The notes under the pieces are model-generated. The model was given only the letters and a program-made list of their open reading frames with translations, made no database searches and was not told the origin of the DNA. 14,964 nucleotides of DNA from positions 1 to 14,964 of the forward strand of contig JASLHL010000124.1 in the NCBI GenBank assembly GCA_030152225.1. The letters are read 5' to 3'. The position numbers and the translations under genes were made by a program. Below, in pieces: positions 7,362 through 14,904 of the stretch. How positions within the stretch are numbered: position 1 is the stretch's first letter; each line of letters opens with the position of its first letter. Source of the stretch: Flavobacterium sp. Lineage in GTDB: Bacteria; Bacteroidota; Bacteroidia; Flavobacteriales; Flavobacteriaceae.

Positions 7362-8795
7362 TTAAAACGCTGCATTTTGAGGAGTTCTAGGGAATGGAAT
7401 TACATCTCTGATGTTCGTCATTCCTGTTACGAATAGTACTAGACGCTCAAATCCAAGTCCAAATCCACTGTGTGGAGCTGTACCGAATTTACGCGTATCA
7501 AGGTACCACCATAATTCTTCCTTATCGATGCCCATTTTTTCGATTTTGTCTAATAAAACGTCATAGCGTTCTTCTCTTTCAGAACCACCGACAATTTCTC
7601 CAATACCAGGGAATAAGATGTCCATGGCGCGAACGGTTTTTCCATCTTCATTCATACGCATGTAAAATGCTTTGATATCTGCTGGATAATCAAATAAAAT
7701 TACGGGGCATTTGAAGTGTTTTTCCACTAAATAACGCTCGTGCTCACTTTGCAAATCAGCACCCCATTCTTCAATAATATAATTGAATTTCTTATTTTTA
7801 TTTGGTTTAGAAGCTTTTAAAATATCAATAGCTTCAGTATAGCTTACGCGTTTAAAATTGTTTTCTGTGATAAAGCGAAGTTTTTCAAGTAAAGCCATTT
7901 CGCTGCGTTCTGCTTGTGGTTTACTCTTTTCTTCTTCTAGCAAACGACTTTCTAAGAAAGCTAAATCATCGTGACATTTTTCTAGCGTATAGTTGATTAC
8001 ATATTTGATGAAATCTTCTGCTAGATCCATGTTATCCGCCAATTTATTGAAGGCAACTTCAGGCTCAATCATCCAGAATTCAGCTAAGTGACGTGATGTA
8101 TTTGAGTTCTCTGCACGGAAAGTCGGTCCAAAGGTGTAAACCGAACCTAAAGCCATAGCATAGGTTTCTGCTTCTAACTGTCCAGAAACAGTTAGGTTTG
8201 TTGCTTTTCCAAAGAAATCCTCTGAGAAATCAACGGTTCCGTCTTCTGTTTTAGGAAGTTTATTTAGATTGAAATTCGTTACTTTAAACATTTCTCCAGC
8301 CCCTTCTGCATCCGAACCTGTGATGATTGGTGCATTGAAGTAGAAGAAACCATTGTCTTGGAAATATTTGTGTACAGCGTACGATAGCGTACTTCTTACA
8401 CGCATAATAGCACCAAAAATATTTGTTCTAATTCGCAAGTGCGCATTTTCACGTAAAAACTCTAAAGAGTGTTTTTTCGGTTGAATTGGATATTCCTCTG
8501 GATTCGATTCACCATAAACTTTTAAGTTTTCAACTTGGATTTCTACATTTTGTCCAGCTCCTCTACTTTCAACTAAGGTACCTCTTACAGAAATAGCTGC
8601 TCCTGTGTGAATCTTTTTAAGTAATTCAGCAGGAAACTTATCTAAGTCAACAACACATTGGATGTTATTGATTGTCGATCCGTCATTTAAAGCAATAAAT
8701 TGGTTGTTTCTAAATGTTTTTACCCAGCCTTTTGCTTTTACTTCATGCAAAAGTGCCTTTCCGGTAAGCAGATCGATAATTTTGGTGTGTTTCAT
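7362..8795 (-). CDS. asnS: Asparaginyl-tRNA synthetase
   Basis: This enzyme charges tRNA-Asn with asparagine. The N-terminal OB-fold anticodon-binding domain (about residues 18-110) contains [20 protein letters not shown] with a Lys-rich surround. The class II catalytic core shows motif 2, [20 protein letters not shown] (about 225-240), and motif 3, [15 protein letters not shown] (about 440-455), and ends [11 protein letters not shown]. With the ATG at 8795-8793 the protein has 477 residues, normal for the family. The frame stays open upstream to an ATG at 8864, but those 23 extra residues are hydrophobic and unlike the family, and the upstream ATG falls inside a perfect -7 promoter element (8862-8869). 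I therefore use the inner start. It is probably the first gene of a unit with rpoN. A two-copy 10-base repeat lies in its leader. Confidence 0.95.
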   Translation of the reverse strand: MKHTKIIDLLTGKALLHEVKAKGWVKTFRNNQFIALNDGSTINNIQCVVDLDKFPAELLKKIHTGAAISVRGTLVESRGAGQNVEIQVENLKVYGESNPEEYPIQPKKHSLEFLRENAHLRIRTNIFGAIMRVRSTLSYAVHKYFQDNGFFYFNAPIITGSDAEGAGEMFKVTNFNLNKLPKTEDGTVDFSEDFFGKATNLTVSGQLEAETYAMALGSVYTFGPTFRAENSNTSRHLAEFWMIEPEVAFNKLADNMDLAEDFIKYVINYTLEKCHDDLAFLESRLLEEEKSKPQAERSEMALLEKLRFITENNFKRVSYTEAIDILKASKPNKNKKFNYIIEEWGADLQSEHERYLVEKHFKCPVILFDYPADIKAFYMRMNEDGKTVRAMDILFPGIGEIVGGSEREERYDVLLDKIEKMGIDKEELWWYLDTRKFGTAPHSGFGLGFERLVLFVTGMTNIRDVIPFPRTPQNAAF

Positions 8796-8823
8796 TTTTG
8801 AATATATTTTTGTTACCTGGTAA

Positions 8824-8845
8824 ATCAAATCGAGGATCAAATCGA
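8824..8845. repeat. Two-copy 10-bp direct repeat in the asnS leader
   Basis: ATCAAATCGA occurs exactly at 8824-8833 and 8836-8845, a 12-base period. It lies between the predicted asnS -7 element and the start codon, so it would be in the 5' leader of the mRNA. Confidence 0.6.
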
Positions 8846-8861
8846 CGAATTGAAATACGAA

Positions 8862-8869
8862 CAAATGTA
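8862..8869 (-). promoter_or_regulatory. Bacteroidota -7 promoter element for asnS
   Basis: On the minus strand this reads TACATTTG, an exact TAnnTTTG match. It would start transcription near 8855, giving a leader of about 60 bases. No TTG stands at the -33 distance. It overlaps the alternative upstream ATG of asnS and argues against that start. Confidence 0.45.
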
Positions 8870-9014
8870 CTAAAAAAACAATAGATATTGGTGTAAATAA
8901 ACGGGTTATTAATCAAACATTCCGTATGAAAACCTGCTTTTTACCTAGAATTGAATTTAGGTGTATTTGAAAAGTATAGGAGGTTGTTCAAAATGTTTGA
9001 AGAGTAAATAAAAT

Positions 9015-9034
9015 AAAAAACCCGCTACTGCGGG
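9015..9034 (-). terminator. Intrinsic terminator of pyrH-frr
   Basis: On the minus strand CCCGC pairs with GCGGG around a 4-base loop (9034-9021) and is followed at once by six T residues (9020-9015). It begins seven bases past the frr stop codon. Confidence 0.85.
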
Positions 9035-9040
9035 CTTTCC

Positions 9041-9604
9041 TTATACTTTAAGAATTTCTTCTTCTTTTCTTACTAAGATTTCATCAATCTTTTTCACAAA
9101 AGCATCTGTTAACTTTTGTACTTGCTCTTCAGCTTCTTTACAAACGTCTTCAGAAACGCCGTTTTTTTCTTCTTTTTTGATATCATTGTTGGCGTCTTTA
9201 CGCGCATTTCGAATACCAATTTTAGCGTCCTCTGTTTCTACTTTAGCTTGTTTCACTAACTCTTTACGTCTTTCTTCTGTCAACGCTGGGATATTAATGA
9301 TAATGTTCTCTCCATTATTCATCGGATTCAACCCTAGATTGGCAATCATAATTGCTTTTTCAATGGGCTGTAACATGCTTTTTTCCCAAGGTGTAACAGT
9401 TAACGTACGCGCATCTGGAACGTTTACACTCGCTACTTGTGATAGGGGAGTTTGAGAACCGTAGTAATCCACAAAAACACTACCAAGCATTTGCGGTGAT
9501 GCTTTTCCTGCACGAATATTTAATAACGATTTTTCTAAGTGAGCAATAGAACCGTCCATTGCCTCTTTTGCACTCGCAATAATTAAATCTATTTCTTCTG
9601 TCAT
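9041..9604 (-). CDS. frr: Ribosome recycling factor
   Basis: RRF works with EF-G to split the post-termination ribosome into subunits. The 187-residue length is close to the usual 185. The N-terminal helix leads to RAGKASP (31-37), then the beta domain with VNVPDARTLTVTPWEKSML, and IEKAIMIANLGLNP before the NIPALTEERRKELVKQAK helix. The last third is charged helix, DAKIGIRNARKDANNDIKK, matching the three-helix bundle. The gene follows pyrH with only eight bases between stop and start, a widely conserved order, so the two are almost certainly co-transcribed. A terminator closes the unit seven bases after the stop. Confidence 0.96.
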   Translation of the reverse strand: MTEEIDLIIASAKEAMDGSIAHLEKSLLNIRAGKASPQMLGSVFVDYYGSQTPLSQVASVNVPDARTLTVTPWEKSMLQPIEKAIMIANLGLNPMNNGENIIINIPALTEERRKELVKQAKVETEDAKIGIRNARKDANNDIKKEEKNGVSEDVCKEAEEQVQKLTDAFVKKIDEILVRKEEEILKV

Positions 9605-9612
9605 AACGTTTA

Positions 9613-10332
9613 TTAATTAAGGTTTACGGAAACAGTAGTTCCTACTGTATCATCTCCTTTGCAAACTTTTAGTAAATTATTTTCTTTGTTCATATCGAAT
9701 ACCACAATAGGTAATTCGTTTTCTCTACTCAAAGTAAATGCAGTGGTATCCATCACATTCAATCCTTTGGTAAGTACGTCGCTAAAGGTGATTTTTTCAA
9801 ATTTAACAGCCGTGGGATCTTTTTCTGGATCTGCATTGTAAACTCCATCAACACGTGTTCCTTTTAAGATAACATCGGCATTGATTTCAACTCCGCGCAA
9901 TACTGCAGCAGTATCTGTTGTGAAGTACGGGTTTCCAGTTCCTGCACCAAAAATAACAATACGCCCTTTTTCTAAGTGACGAACGGCTCTACGCTTGATG
10001 TAGGGTTCAGCAACTGCTTCGATTTTTAAAGCTGTCTGTAGACGAGTAAGCATACCTGCATCTTCCAATGCGCCTTGCAATGCCATCCCGTTGATGATTG
10101 TCGCAAGCATTCCCATATAATCGCCTTGAACGCGATCCATCCCAACACTTGCACCAGCTACTCCTCTAAAAATATTACCACCACCAATAACAATAGCTAT
10201 TTCAACACCCAAATCATGTACTTTTTTTACTTCAGCTGCGTACTCAGCTAATCTCTTAGGGTCAATTCCATATTGATTCTCTCCCATTAAAGCTTCTCCA
10301 CTTAATTTAAGCAGAATTCTTTTATATTTCAT
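9613..10332 (-). CDS. pyrH: UMP kinase (uridylate kinase)
   Basis: PyrH phosphorylates UMP to UDP with ATP. It is a hexamer of the amino-acid-kinase fold, and in other bacteria it is controlled by GTP and UTP. The sequence shows KLSGEAL (9-15), GGGNIFRG (50-57), [15 protein letters not shown], the [20 protein letters not shown] block, [20 protein letters not shown] and [17 protein letters not shown]. Starting at the ATG at 10332-10330 the protein has 239 residues, the normal length. A longer frame begins at 10359, but its nine extra residues are unlike the family and its start lies in a perfect -7 promoter element (10357-10364). It is the first gene of the pyrH-frr unit. Confidence 0.96.
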   Translation of the reverse strand: MKYKRILLKLSGEALMGENQYGIDPKRLAEYAAEVKKVHDLGVEIAIVIGGGNIFRGVAGASVGMDRVQGDYMGMLATIINGMALQGALEDAGMLTRLQTALKIEAVAEPYIKRRAVRHLEKGRIVIFGAGTGNPYFTTDTAAVLRGVEINADVILKGTRVDGVYNADPEKDPTAVKFEKITFSDVLTKGLNVMDTTAFTLSRENELPIVVFDMNKENNLLKVCKGDDTVGTTVSVNLN

Positions 10333-10356
10333 GGATATGATATTTTTAAAGTTTTG

Positions 10357-10364
10357 CAAATATA
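10357..10364 (-). promoter_or_regulatory. Bacteroidota -7 promoter element for pyrH-frr
   Basis: The minus strand reads TATATTTG, an exact TAnnTTTG match, 24 bases before the pyrH ATG. No -33 TTG is evident; any -33 region would lie within the 3' end of the patatin gene. Confidence 0.45.
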
Positions 10365-10378
10365 AAGATTATATACTA

Positions 10379-11173
10379 CTATAAAATAGCTTTTGCGAAT
10401 TTATCCTGATGATTTTTAAAGGTTCTTGCTGCCGCTTGGTATCCCAAGTCAAATATTTCATCCATTCGCTGCTTATTGCGCTCAAAGGTTGAATATTGTG
10501 AAATATGGTGGGATTCAATTAACCAATCACACAAAGCTGATTGGGATCGATTGTGATTAGCCGCCATCAAATCATAGGCGCGAATGGCAACCGAACGCAA
10601 CGAATTCAGGTTTTTCTTTTCGAGTTGTTCGATCGGACAGACGTTGCTGCCAATTAATACATCACAGTCTTCGCGGATTAGGTCTGTAGCGAAGTTATTG
10701 AGAATTCCACCATCGCTGAACAGTTGATCGTTAATAATGTGTGGTGAAAATATAGCTGGAAATGCACTAGAGGCCAAGATGGCATCGATTACTCGCGTAT
10801 TGGCATCAAAGACGTGTATTTCTCCTTTGGCAATGTCCGTTGAATTAATTAATACTTTGATCGGCAAGTCATCCAGGGTGCGATTTTCGAAAATAGAAAA
10901 TAAATACTTTTCAAACGCATTTGAATCGATAAGTCCAGCCTTCTTAAACGTAAAAAAATGCCAATTTAAAATATTGACAGATTTAAAAAAATCCAAGATT
11001 TCATGAGGAGTTAAACCAAAGGCATATAAACAAGAAACAATAGAACCAGCACTTGTTCCTGCTAAGATTTTAGGATGAATGTCTTGTTCGAGTAAAAATG
11101 AAAGAACACCAGCATGAGCAATCCCTTTATAGCCTCCTCCAGACAAAGCCAAACCTATTTTAGGTGTTATCAT
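10379..11173 (-). CDS. Patatin-like phospholipase
   Basis: Patatin-like enzymes are Ser-Asp dyad lipid acyl hydrolases. All three hallmarks are present in this 264-residue protein: the oxyanion loop SGGGYKG (11-17), the nucleophile elbow GTSAG (39-43, with Ser41) and the catalytic Asp in DGG (154-156). The ASSAFPAIFSP segment (134-144) just before it is typical too. There is no signal peptide or membrane segment, so it is probably cytosolic or peripheral on the inner membrane. It resembles the compact RssA/YchK-type single-domain group more than the large surface patatins. It ends 46 bases before the pyrH start, and the pyrH promoter occupies that gap. Its start faces away from the thioredoxin-like gene at 11244 across 70 bases. 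The substrate cannot be read from the sequence. Confidence 0.92.
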   Translation of the reverse strand: MITPKIGLALSGGGYKGIAHAGVLSFLLEQDIHPKILAGTSAGSIVSCLYAFGLTPHEILDFFKSVNILNWHFFTFKKAGLIDSNAFEKYLFSIFENRTLDDLPIKVLINSTDIAKGEIHVFDANTRVIDAILASSAFPAIFSPHIINDQLFSDGGILNNFATDLIREDCDVLIGSNVCPIEQLEKKNLNSLRSVAIRAYDLMAANHNRSQSALCDWLIESHHISQYSTFERNKQRMDEIFDLGYQAAARTFKNHQDKFAKAIL

Positions 11174-11184
11174 AAATGAAAGTA

Positions 11185-11216
11185 TTGAAAGATTTGTGTT
11201 TAAAAGATTAACTTTG
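11185..11216 (+). promoter_or_regulatory. Two-element Bacteroidota promoter for the thioredoxin-like gene
   Basis: TTG (11185-11187) and an exact TAnnTTTG match, TAACTTTG (11209-11216), are separated by 21 bases, within the usual spacing. The ATG follows 27 bases later. Confidence 0.55.
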
Positions 11217-11243
11217 AATTCGAACTAATAAAATTACACAAAA

Positions 11244-11846
11244 ATGAACAAAATAGACCTAAAAGAATTGAATAATAGTTTTACGTATGCAACGTTCCGT
11301 GCTTATGTGACAGAAGCATTGCAAAATAATCCAGAAAAATTACAGCTATCAGCAGATTATTTGCCTTATGCAGAATTAAATGAGGCGCGTTTACATCGCT
11401 TGGATAAAACGTTAAGTGTAGCATCAGAAGTAGCGTTAGTTTTGGAGAACTTAAATAAAGATTACATCTGGTTAGTTATTTCTGAAAGTTGGTGTGGGGA
11501 TGCGGCTCAATCGGTGCCTATGTTGAATAAAATGGCAGCCATTACGGATAAGATAGACCTGCGCATTGTATTTCGCGATCAAAATTTAGATTTAATGGAT
11601 CAATATTTGACTAATGGAGGAAGAGCTATTCCGAAGTTGCTCATCGTGGATAAAGAAACCTTGAATGTTGTAGGCGATTGGGGACCACGTCCTGCTGATG
11701 CAGTTCAATTGGTGAATGACTACAAAGCGGAACATGGTAAGTTTGATGAAGATGGAATAATCGCACTAAATAAATGGTACACAAAAAATAAAGGTCAACA
11801 AGTACAACAGGAAGTTGCTGCCTTGATGACCGCTATTGATCAATAA
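11244..11846 (+). CDS. Thioredoxin-fold protein with single active-site cysteine
   Basis: This 200-residue protein has a helical N-terminus of about 70 residues, then a thioredoxin-like core. It shows YIWLVISESWCGDAAQSVPM, with Cys84 where thioredoxins have the first Cys of CxxC. The second Cys is replaced (C-G-D-A). The cis-Pro loop is present as GGRAIPKLLI (Pro130), followed by the last strand NVVGDWGPRP. This fits the Thioredoxin_9-type family common in Bacteroidota. With no signal peptide it should be cytosolic. The lone Cys excludes classic dithiol exchange; a monothiol or glutathione/bacillithiol-type role is possible but is inference. It is transcribed alone from a good promoter and ends 15 bases from the convergent hydrolase gene. 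Confidence 0.85.
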   Translation: MNKIDLKELNNSFTYATFRAYVTEALQNNPEKLQLSADYLPYAELNEARLHRLDKTLSVASEVALVLENLNKDYIWLVISESWCGDAAQSVPMLNKMAAITDKIDLRIVFRDQNLDLMDQYLTNGGRAIPKLLIVDKETLNVVGDWGPRPADAVQLVNDYKAEHGKFDEDGIIALNKWYTKNKGQQVQQEVAALMTAIDQ

Positions 11847-11861
11847 TAAAATCAACCCTTA

Positions 11862-12497
11862 CTATTGTACGATAGGTCCTACAATCGTGAGGTTTTTGGA
11901 TAAAGACATCCCTGCAGGATTGCATCCCAATGCGCCTTCAGGGATAATTTGATCTAATTTCTCAAAGTATTCCACCCAAACAGGGAAAGCTTCTCCTGTA
12001 TATTTCGAACGGTATGTCATCGGATAGAGGTGAAAAAATTCCTTGTTTTTATTGGCTGATTTAAAGGCGTCGTATAGTAATTCTGAACAATAGTACTTGC
12101 CATTGGCATAGAGATAATTGTCGTCATAGGGAACTCCTAGTTGTTTTAATGCAAAGGTTTTTGCAGCGGGAATTAATTTCTCGAATCGCGGTAAAAGTCG
12201 TCCCAAATACATGGTTTCAGGAGTTTTGGTTAAAAACTGATCCAGAGGAGTTAGACAAACTTCGGGCCAAGTGGCTTCGATCACTTGTAGGGATCCTTCG
12301 TGTTCAACGACCATTCCGATGTGATTAAAATTTAATCCGTCATATCCATAGGTTACTTCGTTAATCGCGTCGCATAAAGGTCCACATTTCAGGTTTTGAA
12401 AGATTAAATCTCCTTCTTTAAAGGTCGTTTTTTGGGCATAGCTCTGTGCATAATTCAGCGTACAAAGCAGTCCAAATAAAGCGATAATTTTTTTCAT
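11862..12497 (-). CDS. Secreted YiiX-type permuted NlpC/P60 cysteine hydrolase
   Basis: Starting at the ATG at 12497-12495, this 211-residue protein has a signal peptide (1-21, cleavage near SYA before QK). A YiiX/YaeF-type papain-like amidase domain follows: GDLIFQ (29-34), the catalytic His in FNHIGMVVE (His59), and the Cys in YYCSELLYDAF (Cys137). His before Cys is the order in the circularly permuted branch of NlpC/P60. Relatives are thought to cleave amide or ester bonds in peptidoglycan peptides or lipids; the substrate here is unknown. The location is periplasmic or extracellular. An ATG six bases upstream (12503) is possible. A longer frame to 12572 is rejected because a two-element promoter (12516-12546) lies inside it and it would bury the signal peptide. 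It is convergent with the thioredoxin-like gene. Confidence 0.88.
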   Translation of the reverse strand: MKKIIALFGLLCTLNYAQSYAQKTTFKEGDLIFQNLKCGPLCDAINEVTYGYDGLNFNHIGMVVEHEGSLQVIEATWPEVCLTPLDQFLTKTPETMYLGRLLPRFEKLIPAAKTFALKQLGVPYDDNYLYANGKYYCSELLYDAFKSANKNKEFFHLYPMTYRSKYTGEAFPVWVEYFEKLDQIIPEGALGCNPAGMSLSKNLTIVGPIVQ

Positions 12498-12515
12498 ATT
12501 CATTTGTCGTTTGGA

Positions 12516-12546
12516 CAAAAATAGAACTATCTCCCTAGATAAACAA
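12516..12546 (-). promoter_or_regulatory. Two-element Bacteroidota promoter for the YiiX-type hydrolase
   Basis: On the minus strand TTG (12546-12544), a 20-base spacer and TATTTTTG (12523-12516) match the -33/-7 consensus in sequence and spacing. Transcription would begin near 12510, leaving a leader of about 12 bases before the chosen ATG. Confidence 0.6.
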
Positions 12547-12686
12547 TGGAAAAAATAAAAGGTTTGAGTCATTGGAAAACAGTCTTTTTTTGGGTGTTAA
12601 AGTTTGTATAATGCTATTGAATGGAATGTTTTTAAATTATAAATAGTTGTATATTAGGAGGATTAACCATAAAAAACACGAATACT

Positions 12687-14192
12687 ATGTCACAACAATT
12701 TCCATTTCCAGCATTTAAAGAAAAATATGGAAACTATATTGGCGGTACATTTGTAGCGCCTGTCAAAGGGAGATATCTCAACTCCATTACCCCAATTAAC
12801 GGAACGGTATTTACGCAAGCTGCACACTCTACAGAAGAGGATTTGATCTTGGCCATTGATGCCGCAGACAAAGCCTTCGAAACGTGGAGCAAGACTTCTG
12901 CAACGGAACGCAGTAATATCTTGTTTCGCATTGCTGATCGCATGGAGCAAAATCTGGAGTATATCGCAAAAGTGGAAACCATTGACAATGGAAAAGCGTT
13001 ACGCGAAACACTGAATGCCGATATTCCTTTGGCAATTGATCACTTCCGTTATTTTGCAGGTGTGATCCGTGCAGAAGAGGGGTCTGTAGTAGAGCTAGAC
13101 GAGCATACGGTATCGATGATTGTTCACGAACCACTGGGCGTTGTCGCTCAAATTATTCCATGGAACTTCCCTATTTTAATGGCCGTATGGAAACTAGCAC
13201 CTGCTTTGGCAGCTGGAAACTGTGTGGTACTGAAACCTGCAGAAAATACGCCAATCTCTATTCTGATCTTAATGGAACTAATCGGTGATTTATTGCCTGC
13301 TGGAGTAGTCAATGTAGTCAATGGATCAGGGGCTGAATTAGGACAAAAATTAGTAACCAATCCCAAAATTAGCAAAGCAGCTTTTACGGGATCCACGGCA
13401 ACAGGACGTTTGGTTATGCAATATGCAACAGAAAATATCATTCCTGTAACCTTAGAGTTGGGTGGAAAATCGCCTAACGTATTCTTTGAGTCAATCATGG
13501 ATCACGATGATGATTACCTAGATAAAGCCATTGAGGGCGCAGTATTGTTTGCCTTTAACCAAGGAGAGGTTTGTACATGTCCATCGCGTTTGTTGATTCA
13601 AGAAAGTATTTACGACAAGTTCATCGCTCGTGTGATCGAACGTGTAAAAGCGATTAAAGTCGGGAATCCACTAGATCCAACGACTATGATGGGAGCACAA
13701 GCGTCGAAAATGCAGTACGACAAGATTAGTTCATACCTTAAACTTGGAAAAGAAGAGGGTGCAGAGGTACTAGTTGGTGGAGATGTAAATCACTTAGGTG
13801 GGGACTTGGAGAATGGATATTATATCCAACCAACCTTGCTAAAAGGGCACAATAAGATGCGCGTGTTCCAAGAGGAAATTTTTGGACCTGTATTGGCTGT
13901 AACGACCTTTAAAGATGAAAAAGAAGCAATTGAAATTGCCAATGATACGCTTTATGGATTAGGAGCAGGTGTGTGGACGCGTGATGCGCATCAGCTATAC
14001 CAAATTCCACGCGCGATTAAAGCTGGACGTGTTTGGGTCAATAATTACCACAATTATCCTGCTGGAGCACCATTTGGAGGTTATAAACAATCGGGTATTG
14101 GACGTGAAAATCACAAAATGATGCTGGGACATTACCGTCAAACAAAAAATATGTTGATTTCCTACAACAAGAAAAAAATGGGATTCTTCTAA
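12687..14192 (+). CDS. Aldehyde dehydrogenase, ExaC/AldB type
   Basis: This NAD(P)-dependent enzyme oxidises an aldehyde to its acid; ExaC/AldB relatives act on acetaldehyde and other short aldehydes. The 501 residues cover the whole family. PWNFP carries Asn160, [10 protein letters not shown] carries the cofactor-binding Lys183, and FTGSTATGR is the Rossmann glycine region. ELGGKSPN holds the general base Glu257, GEVCTCPSR holds the nucleophile Cys296, and EIFGPV follows. The ending, [20 protein letters not shown] then a GHYRQTKNM block and KKKMGFF, is diagnostic of the ExaC/AldB branch. The DUF779 gene follows after 12 bases, the usual partner of this branch. No regulator is adjacent. I found no full TAnnTTTG element upstream. 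An AGGAGG at 12657-12662 is too far from the ATG to be a ribosome-binding site. Confidence 0.94.
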   Translation: MSQQFPFPAFKEKYGNYIGGTFVAPVKGRYLNSITPINGTVFTQAAHSTEEDLILAIDAADKAFETWSKTSATERSNILFRIADRMEQNLEYIAKVETIDNGKALRETLNADIPLAIDHFRYFAGVIRAEEGSVVELDEHTVSMIVHEPLGVVAQIIPWNFPILMAVWKLAPALAAGNCVVLKPAENTPISILILMELIGDLLPAGVVNVVNGSGAELGQKLVTNPKISKAAFTGSTATGRLVMQYATENIIPVTLELGGKSPNVFFESIMDHDDDYLDKAIEGAVLFAFNQGEVCTCPSRLLIQESIYDKFIARVIERVKAIKVGNPLDPTTMMGAQASKMQYDKISSYLKLGKEEGAEVLVGGDVNHLGGDLENGYYIQPTLLKGHNKMRVFQEEIFGPVLAVTTFKDEKEAIEIANDTLYGLGAGVWTRDAHQLYQIPRAIKAGRVWVNNYHNYPAGAPFGGYKQSGIGRENHKMMLGHYRQTKNMLISYNKKKMGFF

Positions 14193-14204
14193 AATATAAA
14201 CAGG

Positions 14205-14585
14205 ATGTCGAAAATAAGCCGCATTGACGTAACAGACAAAGCAAAAGCTTTGATTGAAGAACTACAAGCAGAACACGGAGATCTGATGTTTTATCAATCC
14301 GGAGGATGCTGTGAAGGTACACAACCGATGTGTTTTGTTAAGGGAGGCTTTTACTTAAGACGTCGCGATGTAAAAATAGGAGAGGTTTGCGGTTTTGACT
14401 TTTGGGTAGATCGCGATTTATTTGAGTACTGGAAACACGCTCATTTTACTTTAGATGTAGCAGATGGATTCGGAACAGGCGGTTTCTCTCTGGAAATTCC
14501 CAAACAAAAAACGTTTCAAATACAGTATCGTATGTTTACACCTGAAGAGCTGCCAAAGCTTGAGGAGGTAATTTTAAATGAATAA
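14205..14585 (+). CDS. DUF779 family protein
   Basis: This small soluble protein of 126 residues has no signal peptide. The family signature is clear: MFYQSGGCCEGTQPMCF (28-44) with three conserved Cys at 35, 36 and 43, then FDFWVD, and near the end GGFSLEIP plus YRMFTPEE. The clustered Cys suggest a metal site or a redox role, but I know of no established function. It lies 12 bases after the aldehyde dehydrogenase gene, and the pair is a recurring neighbourhood across bacteria. The likely idea is that it assists or regulates aldehyde oxidation. A strong terminator starts 24 bases after its stop. Confidence 0.92.
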   Translation: MSKISRIDVTDKAKALIEELQAEHGDLMFYQSGGCCEGTQPMCFVKGGFYLRRRDVKIGEVCGFDFWVDRDLFEYWKHAHFTLDVADGFGTGGFSLEIPKQKTFQIQYRMFTPEELPKLEEVILNE

Positions 14586-14609
14586 ATGCTTTAACACGAT
14601 GAATGTGAG

Positions 14610-14646
14610 GAGGCTACACGAAAGTGTAGCCTCTTGTTTTTTGTTT
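14610..14646 (+). terminator. Intrinsic terminator of the aldehyde dehydrogenase operon
   Basis: A perfect 10-bp stem, GAGGCTACAC (14610-14619) with GTGTAGCCTC (14624-14633), has a GAAA tetraloop and is followed by a T-rich run broken by two G residues (14634-14646). Confidence 0.92.
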
Positions 14647-14790
14647 ACAGTTAATCGTTTACGTTTCACAGTTGAACCAATTATTTTTTAATGATAAAAT
14701 CGTCTATTCAGTGAATTCACTCTTCTCTCATTTATCTCACTGATTTTATATTGGTTTTGGTGTTCGATGAATCTACGCTACGCTACGATT
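14647..14790. other. Gene-free spacer with CTACG triplication
   Basis: This is AT-rich spacer with no credible reading frame. It contains a 12-bp palindrome, AGTGAATTCACT (14710-14721), and near its right end three head-to-tail copies of CTACG (14773-14787), which lead directly into the hairpin described next. Confidence 0.6.
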
Positions 14791-14826
14791 TCCTGATCGC
14801 GCGGATTTGCAATCAGTGCCATCGGA
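14791..14826. repeat. REP-like imperfect palindrome
   Basis: The sequence folds into a long stem around the loop TGC (14808-14810). GATT pairs with AATC, GCGC with GTGC (one G-U), GAT with ATC and TCC with GGA, interrupted by two mismatches and one bulged T. It is clearly GC-richer than its surroundings. Its shape resembles intergenic REP elements tied to REP-associated (IS200-like) tyrosine transposases; that link is inference. Confidence 0.55.
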
Positions 14827-14871
14827 CAAAGAGTTTTGTTTCTTGCAGTACAACGGAAAAGGAATGGGTTT

Positions 14872-14904
14872 TGTTCGGGTCTTGTTCGAGTCATGTTCGA
14901 GTCA
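14872..14904. repeat. Three 11-bp tandem repeats
   Basis: TGTTCGGGTCT (14872-14882) is followed by two identical copies of TGTTCGAGTCA (14883-14893 and 14894-14904). A decayed fourth unit starts GCTTCGG. The repeats also form the left arm of a larger inverted structure. Confidence 0.8.

Noticed and set aside
8796..8864. Upstream 23-residue extension of asparaginyl-tRNA synthetase
   Set aside because: Its ATG falls in a perfect -7 promoter element, and the hydrophobic extension is unlike the family's N-terminus.
8943..9001. Two small dyads (8943-8962 and 8987-9001, TTCAAA-ATG-TTTGAA) and an insertion-sequence-end-like GGTTGTTCAAAA
   Set aside because: They are short and AT-rich, with no matching second end, no target duplication and no transposase, so they are probably chance.
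10333..10359. Upstream 9-residue extension of UMP kinase
   Set aside because: It overlaps the -7 element at 10357-10364, and the inner start gives the normal family N-terminus.
12498..12572. Upstream 25-residue extension of the YiiX-type hydrolase
   Set aside because: It would cover a two-element promoter and put residues in front of a clear signal peptide.
12607..12612. TATAAT box upstream of the aldehyde dehydrogenase
   Set aside because: E. coli-type -10 boxes are not a reliable signal in Bacteroidota, and there is no paired -35 or TAnnTTTG element.
12690..13498. Several antisense frames opposite the aldehyde dehydrogenase gene
   Set aside because: They overlap a full-length conserved enzyme, overlap one another, and have no family features. 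The same applies to antisense frames opposite dxs, DUF3078, frr, pyrH and patatin.
14710..14721. 12-bp palindrome AGTGAATTCACT
   Set aside because: It is isolated in spacer, with no promoter or gene beside it to give it a role.
14872..14904. Possible CRISPR array
   Set aside because: The units are 11 bases and directly adjacent with no spacers, and there are no cas genes in the window.
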